A stretch of DNA of 5,257 bases, taken from the NCBI GenBank assembly GCA_028287665.1, contig JAQBPF010000133.1, positions 1 through 5,257 of the forward strand, read 5' to 3'. The position numbers and the translations under genes are program-made. The notes under the pieces are model-generated. The model was not told where the DNA came from and did no database searches. It worked only from the letters and a program-made list of their open reading frames with translations. Origin of the DNA: Deinococcus sp. (lineage in GTDB: Bacteria > Deinococcota > Deinococci > Deinococcales > Deinococcaceae). Of the stretch, positions 1 to 5,209 are shown piece by piece. Each line of letters begins with the position of its first letter. Positions within the stretch are counted from its first letter, which is position 1.

Positions 1-114
1 TTTTTCTTTTGTTCTATGGTGTCCAGAACAGCCCAACAACGGCAGCCTGGGTCACGGCAAGCTCAGGAATGGACGCACATCGTTGAGGCACACACCGTCT
101 TGGCCCGCCGCGTC

Positions 115-123
115 TGGTACAAC
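115..123 (+). promoter_or_regulatory. def: Possible extended -10 promoter element of def
   Basis: TGGTACAAC matches an extended -10 pattern (TGn followed by TACAAC, 4 of 6 to TATAAT). It would start transcription near 130, giving a leader of about 16 bases that still contains the ribosome-binding site. No good -35 hexamer lies at 16-18 bases upstream, so the call rests on the -10 alone and is weak. Confidence 0.25.
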
Positions 124-133
124 TAACCATTGT

Positions 134-140
134 GAAGGTG
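134..140 (+). promoter_or_regulatory. def: Ribosome-binding site of def
   Basis: GAAGGTG lies 5 bases before the ATG at 146. This favours that start over a TTG at 83, which would add 21 residues unlike any deformylase N-terminus. It also favours it over the ATG at 170, which lacks a comparable site. Confidence 0.6.
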
Positions 141-145
141 TCCCT

Positions 146-796
146 ATGACTGCCCCCCGTATCTATCCTATGCGCCTCTACGGTGATCCAGTGTTGAGGC
201 GCAAAGCCCGCCTGGTGAAGCCGGATGAGCGGCTGACCGTACCGGGATTCGATGCCCAGTCGGTGCGCGAAGTGGCCGACCAGATGCTGGAGACCATGTT
301 TGAACAGCGCGGTGTCGGTCTGGCTGCGCCGCAGGTGGGCCTATCTGTGCGGATGTTCGTGGCCGTGGAATATGAAGATGACGAGGAAGAGAACGAAGGC
401 GGCGAAGAGAATCTGCGTTCACGGGTGCTGCGCGATTTCGTGATGATCAACCCGGTCATGAGTGTCGTGGACAAGAAAAAGGACCGCTCCTATCAGGAAG
501 GATGCCTGAGCATTCCCGGCATTTACGAAGAGGGCGTGCCGCGTGCCCGCGCCGTACAGGTGCGGTACACCGATCTTGATGGCAAAGACCGCACCATCGA
601 AGCAGATGATTACCTGGCACGGGTCTTCCAGCACGAAATCGACCATCTGGACGGCGTGCTGTTTCTGGATCACCTCCCCGCAGAAATCATGGAAGACCAC
701 CGCAAGGCGCTGACTGCCCTCCAACGCCAATCCAAAACCTTCCTGAATGATCTGGCGGAACACGAGCGGCGCAGGCAACTGGAGCGTCAGGGTTGA
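146..796 (+). CDS. def: Peptide deformylase
   Basis: This cytoplasmic metallo-hydrolase removes the formyl group from the N-terminal formylmethionine of new proteins at the ribosome exit, before methionine aminopeptidase acts. All three family motifs are present in the 216-residue protein: GVGLAAPQ at 56-63 (Gln63), EGCLS at 118-122 (Cys120, metal ligand) and QHEIDHLDG at 162-170 (His163 and His167 as ligands, Glu164 as catalytic residue). The metal is normally Fe2+. The protein is longer than the roughly 170 residues typical of the family, partly because of a very acidic insertion at about 75-89 between motifs 1 and 2, and partly because of a charged C-terminal helix after 180. The start at 146 is chosen for its ribosome-binding site. 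The stop overlaps the fmt start, so the two genes are almost certainly co-transcribed and translationally coupled. Identification is firm; the role of the insertion is unknown. Confidence 0.97.
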   Translation: MTAPRIYPMRLYGDPVLRRKARLVKPDERLTVPGFDAQSVREVADQMLETMFEQRGVGLAAPQVGLSVRMFVAVEYEDDEEENEGGEENLRSRVLRDFVMINPVMSVVDKKKDRSYQEGCLSIPGIYEEGVPRARAVQVRYTDLDGKDRTIEADDYLARVFQHEIDHLDGVLFLDHLPAEIMEDHRKALTALQRQSKTFLNDLAEHERRRQLERQG

Positions 797-1767
797 CCCA
801 GTTCGGCACCTCTGCCCGCCCCCGCGTGGCTTTCTTTGGATCACCTGCTTTTGCCTTGCCTGTCCTGGACGCCATCCGGGCGGAATTTGAAGTGGTGCTG
901 GTGGTGGCCCAGCCCGACAAGCCTGTGGGACGCGGCCTGAAGCTGACGCCGCCGCCTGTGGCCGCCCATGCTGCGGCGCTCGGATTGCCTCTGGCGCAAC
1001 CGCGCAAGCTGCGGGGCAATGCCGCCTTTGAAAGCCAACTGCGCGGGTGCGGGGCCGATGTGGCCGTGACCTGCGCCTACGGCAAAATTTTGCCGGGGTC
1101 CCTGTTGGCCGTGCCGCGCTCCGGCTTTCTGAACACGCACACCAGCCTGCTGCCCGCCTACCGGGGCGCCGCTCCGATTCAGTGGGCCCTCATTCGGGGC
1201 GAAACGGTCACGGGCACGACCATCATGCAGACCGATGAGGGCATGGACACCGGGCCGCTGCTGCTGCAAGAAGCCCTGCAGATTGCCCCTGAATGGACGG
1301 CCCTGGAGTTGTCTGGGGCGTTGGCCGAACAGGCTGCCCGTCTGATCGTCACGGCGCTGCACCAGCTTGCCGACCTCGTGCCCACCATGCAGGACGAGGC
1401 ACAGGCCACCCACGCGCCCCTGTTGGTCAAGGAAGACGGTTTTGTGCGCTGGCAGGATTCGGCGGTGGCGGTAGTCAACCGGTTCCGGGGCGTGGCGGCC
1501 TGGCCGCAGACCACCGCGTTTGTGGGTGGCAGCCGCCTCAAACTGGCGGGCCTGTGTGTGGCTGATCCAGAGGCCACCCAGGGCGGGGGAGCGCCCGGAC
1601 AGGTGGTGCGGGCCGATGGCGACGCCTTGATCGTGGCCTGCGCCGTTGGGGCGGTGCGAATCCAGACGGTGCAGCCTGAAGCCCGCAAGCCCCAGCCCGC
1701 GGCCCAGTGGTGGCAAACCCAGGGCCAGCCGCCGCAGTTTGACCTCTGGGAACCCCAGCAGCCCTAG
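793..1767 (+). CDS. fmt: Methionyl-tRNA formyltransferase
   Basis: This enzyme transfers the formyl group of 10-formyltetrahydrofolate to the amino group of initiator Met-tRNA, so that translation starts with formylmethionine. The 324-residue protein has the usual two domains. The first is an N-terminal formyltransferase Rossmann domain (about 11-200). It carries the tRNA-contacting loop PDKPVGRGLKLTPPPV (41-56), the signature SLLPAYRGAAPIQ (118-130) and the catalytic triad Asn114, His116 and Asp152, equivalent by alignment to Asn106, His108 and Asp144 of the E. coli enzyme. The second is a C-terminal OB-fold domain beginning near LVKEDGFVRW. The preferred start is TTG at 793, with GGAG at 781-784 placed 8 bases upstream and a TTGA overlap with the def stop. 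GTG at 826 is the main alternative; it would begin the protein directly at the first beta strand (VAFFGSP). It works in opposition to the neighbouring deformylase in the same cycle. Confidence 0.96.
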   Translation: MTQFGTSARPRVAFFGSPAFALPVLDAIRAEFEVVLVVAQPDKPVGRGLKLTPPPVAAHAAALGLPLAQPRKLRGNAAFESQLRGCGADVAVTCAYGKILPGSLLAVPRSGFLNTHTSLLPAYRGAAPIQWALIRGETVTGTTIMQTDEGMDTGPLLLQEALQIAPEWTALELSGALAEQAARLIVTALHQLADLVPTMQDEAQATHAPLLVKEDGFVRWQDSAVAVVNRFRGVAAWPQTTAFVGGSRLKLAGLCVADPEATQGGGAPGQVVRADGDALIVACAVGAVRIQTVQPEARKPQPAAQWWQTQGQPPQFDLWEPQQP

Positions 1768-1782
1768 GCCCGTATCTGTGGT

Positions 1783-2457
1783 GTGAATTCCTTTTCCGCC
1801 GCCCCATTTGACGCTGGCCGCACTTCAGGCTCCAGCCTGTTGCCTGCCGCACAGTTCCCGCTGACGCTGGAATTCAAGTTCAGCCTCTTTACCGAACTGC
1901 GGGTGACTGACGCGGGCGGGCAACTGGTGGCCGTGGTCAAGGAAAAGACCTTCAGTATCCGGGATGAGGTCAAGGTCTTTGCCGATGAAGGCCGCACCCG
2001 CCAGCTGTACGGTATGCGGGCGCAGGGGCTGATGGCAGGGGCGCTGGATTGGCGGGCCAAGCGCCTGATTCGCCGCGTGGACGGCAGCGATGTGGGGGCC
2101 CTGCAAGCCCAGGGCATGCGGACCCTGTGGGCGGCCAGCTACGAGGTGTTGGACGCTCCGGGCCATGTGCGGTTTACCATCCGTGACGATCAGCCCTGGT
2201 TGGGCATAGTGGAGGGCGTCATCGGGGCCATTCCGTTTATTGGCGACCTGATCGCCATGGGCTTTGATTACCTGATCAATCCCACCTACACCGTCACGGA
2301 TGCGGGCGGGCAGCCTACCCTGCGCGTTCGCAAGCGCCGCAGCCTGTTTTCTCGCCGCTTTGTGGTGGAGGCTCTGCGCCCTGTGCACCCCCAGGAAGAA
2401 GAACTGATGCTGCTGGGGCTGGTGCAGCTGGTGCTGCGGGAGCGCGAACGCGGCTGA
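1783..2457 (+). CDS. LURP-one-related / tubby-like fold protein, function unknown
   Basis: The 224-residue protein resembles the LURP-one-related (scramblase-like, tubby-fold) family. It shows alternating beta strands, a strand-turn-strand VTDAGGQLVAVVKEK at 41-55, a conserved-looking LDWRAKRLIRR at 88-98, GMRTLWAASYEVLDA at 111-125, and a buried hydrophobic helix at about 139-165 as in tubby-like folds. The motif VTDAGGQ appears twice (41-47 and 171-177), each time followed by a basic or charged strand, which suggests two related half-barrels. There is no signal peptide. The start is uncertain: GTG at 1783 is the first start codon after the fmt stop in this frame but has no good ribosome-binding site, and TTG at 1840 (residue 20) would drop a low-complexity Ser/Gly/Ala-rich N-terminus. 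The gap to fmt is only 15 bases, so read-through from the def-fmt operon is likely. Family membership is recognised from pattern only; no biochemical role is claimed. Confidence 0.75.
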   Translation: MNSFSAAPFDAGRTSGSSLLPAAQFPLTLEFKFSLFTELRVTDAGGQLVAVVKEKTFSIRDEVKVFADEGRTRQLYGMRAQGLMAGALDWRAKRLIRRVDGSDVGALQAQGMRTLWAASYEVLDAPGHVRFTIRDDQPWLGIVEGVIGAIPFIGDLIAMGFDYLINPTYTVTDAGGQPTLRVRKRRSLFSRRFVVEALRPVHPQEEELMLLGLVQLVLRERERG

Positions 2458-2487
2458 TCCAGCACACTTTGCAGGGAGAGAAGTCAG

Positions 2488-2538
2488 CAGAGCAGAGGGG
2501 TGGGCACCGGAGTTCTGGCCGCCCACCCCTCTGCTCTG
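2488..2538. terminator. Bidirectional terminator between convergent genes
   Basis: Two perfect 18-base arms (2488-2505 and 2521-2538) enclose a 15-base loop. The hairpin lies between the LURP-one-like stop (2457) and the antiporter stop (2548). T-rich sequence follows on the plus strand (TCTTTG) and more weakly on the minus strand (CTGACTTCTC). The U-tracts are poor but the stem is long and GC-rich. Position and symmetry fit termination from both sides. Confidence 0.8.
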
Positions 2539-2547
2539 TCTTTGCAC

Positions 2548-3813
2548 CTACCCCTTGGCTGGCTGTTCTTCGCCGCTTGCTGCCACGGCCTGCCGCACAA
2601 TCGGCATGATGGTCAGGCCCTGCACGGCAATCGTAAACAGCACGATGACGTAGGTGGCCGTGACCAGGAGTGTCCGGTAGGGGCTGTCGGGCAGGCCCAG
2701 CACCAGGCTGATGGCAATGCCGCCGCGCAGGCCGCCCCAGGTCAGCAGGCGCACCGTGTAGGCCCCGTAGCCTTCGCGGGCACGCACAAAATGAAAGGGG
2801 ATGACCACGCTGATCCAGCGGGCGGCCAGGGCCACACCGATCAGCAGCACGCTGGCCAGCAATTGAGGCCCCGTGACGTTGGTCAGCAGCACATCCAGCC
2901 CAATAAAGGCGAACAGCACGATATTGAGCACCTGATCCAGTGTTTCCCAGAAGCTTTCCACAAATTCGAAGGTATGGGGGGTAAACACGTCGTGCTTGAC
3001 GGCAGAAATGACCAGCCCGGCCACCACCATCGCCAGCGGCCCGCTGATGCCCAGCGACGCGGCCAGCACGTAGCCGCCGATCACGAGGGCCAGGGTCATC
3101 AGCACCTCGACCGCGTGAGATTCGATGCTTTTGAGCAGCACGTAGCCCAGGCCGCCCAGAGCCGCCCCAAACAGCACGCCGCCGCCCGCTTCCTTCACAA
3201 ACAGCGCCAGGGCTCCGGCCACCGTGGGGGCGGTATGGGAATCACCGATGCCAGCCAGCCCCGCAATGACCAGAAAAATAACCACGCCCACACCGTCGTT
3301 AAAGAGGCTTTCCCCGGCGATCAGGGTCTCGATCCGCTTGGGCACCTTGGCCCGCTTGAGCAGGTCCAGCACGGCCACGGGGTCGGTGGGGCTGATCAGT
3401 GCGCCGAACAGCAGCGCCCACAGCAGCGGCACGCCAAGGCCCAGCAGGCCGAAAATGCCGTAGGCGGCAAATCCGATCAGGAAGGTGCTGATGATGGTAC
3501 TCAGCACTGCCAGCGTCAGAATGCTGACCCGCTGTTTCAGCATCTGGCGGGCGTCCAATCCCAGGGCTCCGGCAAACAGCAGGATGCTCAGAATCCCGTT
3601 CAGTACGAAGTCTGTGAAGTCGAGGGTTTGCAGCAGCCCAGCGGCCCAGCCCCGCATCCCACCGATGCCCAGGCCGTCCAGCACAATCAGGATGACGCTG
3701 GCCAGTGCGCCTGCCAGCGTGACCCCCACCGTGGTCGGAAACTTGAAAAAGCGTTCGTTCAGAAAGGCCAGTGCCGCCGTCACACTCAGGAGCACTGCAA
3801 ACGCCGTCAACAT
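2548..3813 (-). CDS. Na+/H+ antiporter, CPA1/NhaP-like family
   Basis: This is an integral inner-membrane cation/proton exchanger of 421 residues, about the size of archaeal and bacterial NhaP proteins. Around 12-13 hydrophobic segments cover almost the whole length, and there is no large cytoplasmic tail (only about 15 polar residues after 408). The ion-binding core is visible: SPTDPVAV at 141-148 (Thr143, Asp144) and GESLFNDG at 167-174 (Glu168, Ser169, Asn172, Asp173). The Asn-Asp pair is the mark of electroneutral CPA1 exchangers. A late GGLRGGIAIS segment (360-369, Arg363) is also typical. The ATG at 3813 leads directly into the first membrane helix and has GGTGG (3818-3822) 4 bases upstream. 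The gene converges on the LURP-one-like gene and is separated from rpoZ by a terminator, so it probably has its own promoter, though I could not find a clear one. The likely role is pH and Na+ homeostasis; ion specificity (Na+, Li+ or K+) cannot be read from the sequence. Confidence 0.93.
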   Translation of the reverse strand: MLTAFAVLLSVTAALAFLNERFFKFPTTVGVTLAGALASVILIVLDGLGIGGMRGWAAGLLQTLDFTDFVLNGILSILLFAGALGLDARQMLKQRVSILTLAVLSTIISTFLIGFAAYGIFGLLGLGVPLLWALLFGALISPTDPVAVLDLLKRAKVPKRIETLIAGESLFNDGVGVVIFLVIAGLAGIGDSHTAPTVAGALALFVKEAGGGVLFGAALGGLGYVLLKSIESHAVEVLMTLALVIGGYVLAASLGISGPLAMVVAGLVISAVKHDVFTPHTFEFVESFWETLDQVLNIVLFAFIGLDVLLTNVTGPQLLASVLLIGVALAARWISVVIPFHFVRAREGYGAYTVRLLTWGGLRGGIAISLVLGLPDSPYRTLLVTATYVIVLFTIAVQGLTIMPIVRQAVAASGEEQPAKG

Positions 3814-3930
3814 GAAGCCACCGTAATCATGAACGCCACTGTAGAGGATGGACCAGAAAGAACGGGCGCAGCATCCTGACCTGCGGGCTTCTGCCGCGAG
3901 TCTGGGGCGCTCTGTCAGGCCTGCTCAGTT
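3814..3930. other. Leader region of the antiporter gene, no gene seen
   Basis: This non-coding stretch lies just upstream of the antiporter start on the minus strand. I see no open frame with a ribosome-binding site. Weak promoter-like hexamers on the minus strand (TACAGT near 3840, TTGAAC near 3928) do not pair at proper spacing. An 8-base palindrome CAGGCCTG lies at 3916-3923 and a loose AGGATG/CATCCT pair at 3845-3877; neither is convincing as an operator. Confidence 0.5.
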
Positions 3931-3990
3931 CAACAAAACGCAGAAATCAACAAAGCAGGAATCAAAAACACAGGAATCAACAAAACAGGC
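3931..3990. repeat. Degenerate 15-17-bp tandem repeat, four units
   Basis: Four head-to-tail units are visible on the plus strand: 3931-3947, 3948-3962, 3963-3977 and a partial 3978-3990. The approximate consensus is CAACAAAACAGGAAT. Units 2 and 3 are 15 bases long, unit 1 is 17. Read on the minus strand, each unit is CCTG (or CTG) followed by a T-run. The unit nearest rpoZ coincides with the 3' arm and U-tract of the rpoZ terminator, so the array looks like repeated copies of the terminator tail. It sits about 118-177 bases upstream of the antiporter start. Confidence 0.75.
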
Positions 3991-4011
3991 GGGCACCTTT
4001 CGGGCCGCCTG
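3979..4011 (-). terminator. rpoZ: Rho-independent terminator of rpoZ
   Basis: On the minus strand a 7-bp stem CAGGCGG/CCGCCTG (4005-4011 with 3986-3992) can extend inward with a CC/GG pair closed by a GAAA tetraloop. It is followed directly by TTTTGTT. It begins 27 bases after the rpoZ stop codon and isolates rpoZ from the downstream antiporter gene. Confidence 0.85.
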
Positions 4012-4038
4012 CGTGGTCTGGTAGTGCTCGAATTGAAG

Positions 4039-4338
4039 TTAGTCGCGTTCGCGTTCGCGCTCGGCATTCAGCATGGCTTGCAGCTGAGCCTGCCGCTGGC
4101 GCACGTAATCCTGATGAAAACGGGCTTCGTCCATCAGTTCGGTGCCCACGATCAGCTTGCCCGTGGCCAATTCACGCATGGCCTGAGTCACGAGGTTATG
4201 CGTCTTCACGCGCTGCTCGGTGGGCAGCACGCTGGGCGCACCCGAACGCAGTTGCAAGGCACGTTTTGCCGTGACCACCGACAGACGGTACTTGCTGTCG
4301 GTCATCGAAAGCAACTTGTCAATGTCTTTTTCCGCCAT
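4039..4338 (-). CDS. rpoZ: DNA-directed RNA polymerase omega subunit
   Basis: Omega is the small core RNA polymerase subunit; it wraps around the beta' C-terminus and helps beta' fold and assemble. The 99-residue protein matches the Thermus/Deinococcus type in length and order: MAEKDIDKLL, then the conserved block SKYRLSVVTAKRALQL (15-30), then the second conserved helix TQAMRELATGKLIVG (51-65), then a Gln/Arg-rich C-terminal helix ending in ERERERD, which is encoded by an imperfect GARCGN hexamer repeat. The ATG at 4338 is chosen because AAGGGGAG (4345-4352) sits 6 bases upstream and the protein then begins exactly as the family does. An upstream ATG at 4383 would add 15 residues that read through this ribosome-binding site. 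The gene stands alone between its own terminator and a divergent gene. Confidence 0.95.
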   Translation of the reverse strand: MAEKDIDKLLSMTDSKYRLSVVTAKRALQLRSGAPSVLPTEQRVKTHNLVTQAMRELATGKLIVGTELMDEARFHQDYVRQRQAQLQAMLNAERERERD

Positions 4339-4344
4339 ACTCCA

Positions 4345-4352
4345 CTCCCCTT
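4345..4352 (-). promoter_or_regulatory. rpoZ: Ribosome-binding site deciding the rpoZ start
   Basis: On the minus strand AAGGGGAG precedes the ATG at 4338 by 6 bases. It is a strong Shine-Dalgarno sequence and rules in favour of the 99-residue form over a 114-residue one. Confidence 0.8.
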
Positions 4353-4406
4353 TTGTCCGCTGCTCTCCGGCTGACTTCCGCACGGGAGCCAGACACTCAG
4401 CCAGTC

Positions 4407-4436
4407 AGTCTAGCCCGCCGAAGCTGCCAAGGGCAA
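4407..4436 (-). promoter_or_regulatory. rpoZ: Candidate promoter of rpoZ
   Basis: On the minus strand TTGCCC (4431-4436) and TAGACT (4407-4412) are separated by 18 bases. Each matches the housekeeping consensus at 4 of 6 positions. The predicted transcript would start near 4400, with a leader of about 60 bases. A direct repeat AGCCAG at 4387-4392 and 4399-4404 lies around the predicted start. This is plausible but unproven. Confidence 0.3.
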
Positions 4437-4629
4437 TCTGTAAGGGCACCTTTGGGGCAGGGAGGCGTCTAGGCCGTTGGGCAACCATCCGGAAGTCCAG
4501 GGTTCAAGGGTCAGGGAAGGCAGTTCGGCAGGGGTCACAGCCGCTCCCCTTCTTAACCCCAGCCTCTGAAAAGTTTTGATCTCAACCTTCCCCCAACCCC
4601 CCGGACTTTTCTCCACCTTGCACTCGGTC
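4437..4629. other. Intergenic region between divergent rpoZ and DinB-like gene
   Basis: With the two flanking promoter regions this makes about 300 bases (4339-4642) without a supported gene. It is compositionally mixed. The right part has a C-rich plus strand with runs of 5 and 6 C at 4590-4594 and 4597-4602, that is, G-runs on the minus strand. A GGTTCAAGG near 4500 resembles a tRNA T-loop, but no tRNA can be folded around it. Open frames here lack family features. Confidence 0.5.
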
Positions 4630-4635
4630 TAAACT
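4630..4635 (+). promoter_or_regulatory. Candidate -10 element for a leaderless DinB-like mRNA
   Basis: TAAACT (4 of 6 to TATAAT) ends exactly 7 bases before the ATG at 4643, so transcription would be expected at or next to the A of the start codon. No useful ribosome-binding site precedes that ATG (only GAG at 4636-4638). This arrangement is common in Deinococcus leaderless genes. No clear -35 hexamer is seen. Confidence 0.35.
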
Positions 4636-4642
4636 GAGCGGC

Positions 4643-5209
4643 ATGACCTACAATTCAGCCTCTTCGCAAGATCAGCAGGCCGAGCAACGTCAGCTGCTGC
4701 GTGCCTTTGGCCAGACCCCTGCTGATGTCAGGTCCCGGTTGGAGCGGGAACTGGACGCCTTCGAGCGGGCTGTCAATGCCGCGCAGCCGCACTGGCACAC
4801 CACCCTGCCGGGGCGCTCCTGGACGGCGGCGCAGGAGAGCGAGCACATCATCCGCGTGAATGCAGGCACGGCCCGAATTGCGGCCCTGTTGCTGTCCGAC
4901 AAACCTCTGCGCCCCGGCGACCAGACCCCCGGCATCCTGGTAGACGGCAAACGGCAGGCTCCGGCGGGCCTGCAACCTGGCCCCGACCAATCCTGGGCCG
5001 ACCTGAGTGCCGGACATACCCAGACCCGCGCCGCCCTGCTCAACGCCGCTGCCCAGGCCCCCGAGACCTCTGACCGCACCTTCTTTCACCCCTTTATGGG
5101 CGAACTGACGGCGCTGGACTGGCTCAGAATGGCTGGTTTTCATGTGCGTCATCACCGCAAGCAACTGGAAAAGTTGGTGCAGGGAGATGCCTTAGAGCAT
5201 TTGTCATAA
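4643..5209 (+). CDS. DinB/YfiT-fold family protein, putative metal-dependent enzyme
   Basis: The 188-residue protein has the size and pattern of the DinB four-helix-bundle superfamily, which includes YfiT-like metal-dependent hydrolases and bacillithiol or mycothiol S-transferases. The expected three-histidine metal site is present: His68 in the helix SWTAAQESEHIIRVN (59-73), and His167 with His171 in GFHVRHHRKQLEKL (165-178), the HxxxH pair typical of the C-terminal helix. An N-terminal helix rich in Glu and Arg (27-46) and a Pro/Gly-rich linker (85-118) fit the fold. The protein is cytoplasmic, with no signal or membrane segment. The name comes from Bacillus DinB; the fold alone does not indicate a DNA-damage role. 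The ATG at 4643 is the first in frame and appears to be leaderless. The gene is followed by three consecutive in-frame stops. Substrate is not inferable; thiol transfer or hydrolase activity is a guess from the family. Confidence 0.85.
   Translation: MTYNSASSQDQQAEQRQLLRAFGQTPADVRSRLERELDAFERAVNAAQPHWHTTLPGRSWTAAQESEHIIRVNAGTARIAALLLSDKPLRPGDQTPGILVDGKRQAPAGLQPGPDQSWADLSAGHTQTRAALLNAAAQAPETSDRTFFHPFMGELTALDWLRMAGFHVRHHRKQLEKLVQGDALEHLS

Larger units (their letters stand above)
1..145. other. Non-coding leader upstream of def
   Basis: No gene is supported here. The first bases are T-rich (TTTTTCTTTTG), which could be the tail of a terminator of a gene to the left, but no stem is inside the window. 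An imperfect inverted repeat lies at 11-29, with outer arms GTTCT and AGAAC. The ribosome-binding site of def and a possible promoter occupy the right end and are listed separately. Confidence 0.6.

Noticed and set aside
83..145. N-terminal extension of def from a TTG at 83
   Set aside because: The added 21 residues do not resemble a deformylase N-terminus, and a ribosome-binding site sits immediately before the ATG at 146.
2500..3879. A 459-residue open frame on the plus strand, rich in His, Gln and Gly
   Set aside because: It is the codon-aligned antisense of the antiporter. It stays open because the sense gene avoids TTA, CTA and TCA codons. Its composition (Leu CTG read as Gln, Val GTG as His) is an antisense artefact, and the opposite strand encodes clear CPA1 motifs.
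3931..3990. Tandem units as a CRISPR array
   Set aside because: The units are only 15-17 bases, degenerate and directly adjacent, with no unique spacers and no cas genes nearby.
4339..4383. N-terminal extension of rpoZ by 15 residues
   Set aside because: The extension would translate through a strong Shine-Dalgarno sequence, and the family begins at MAEKDIDKL.
4480..4530. GGTTCAAGG resembling a tRNA T-loop
   Set aside because: The flanking bases do not form a T stem, and no anticodon arm, D arm or acceptor stem can be assembled around it.
4410..4616. A 68-residue minus-strand frame upstream of rpoZ
   Set aside because: It has a GTG start and no family features, it overlaps the candidate rpoZ promoter, and its composition is Pro/Leu/Arg-rich as in random high-GC sequence.
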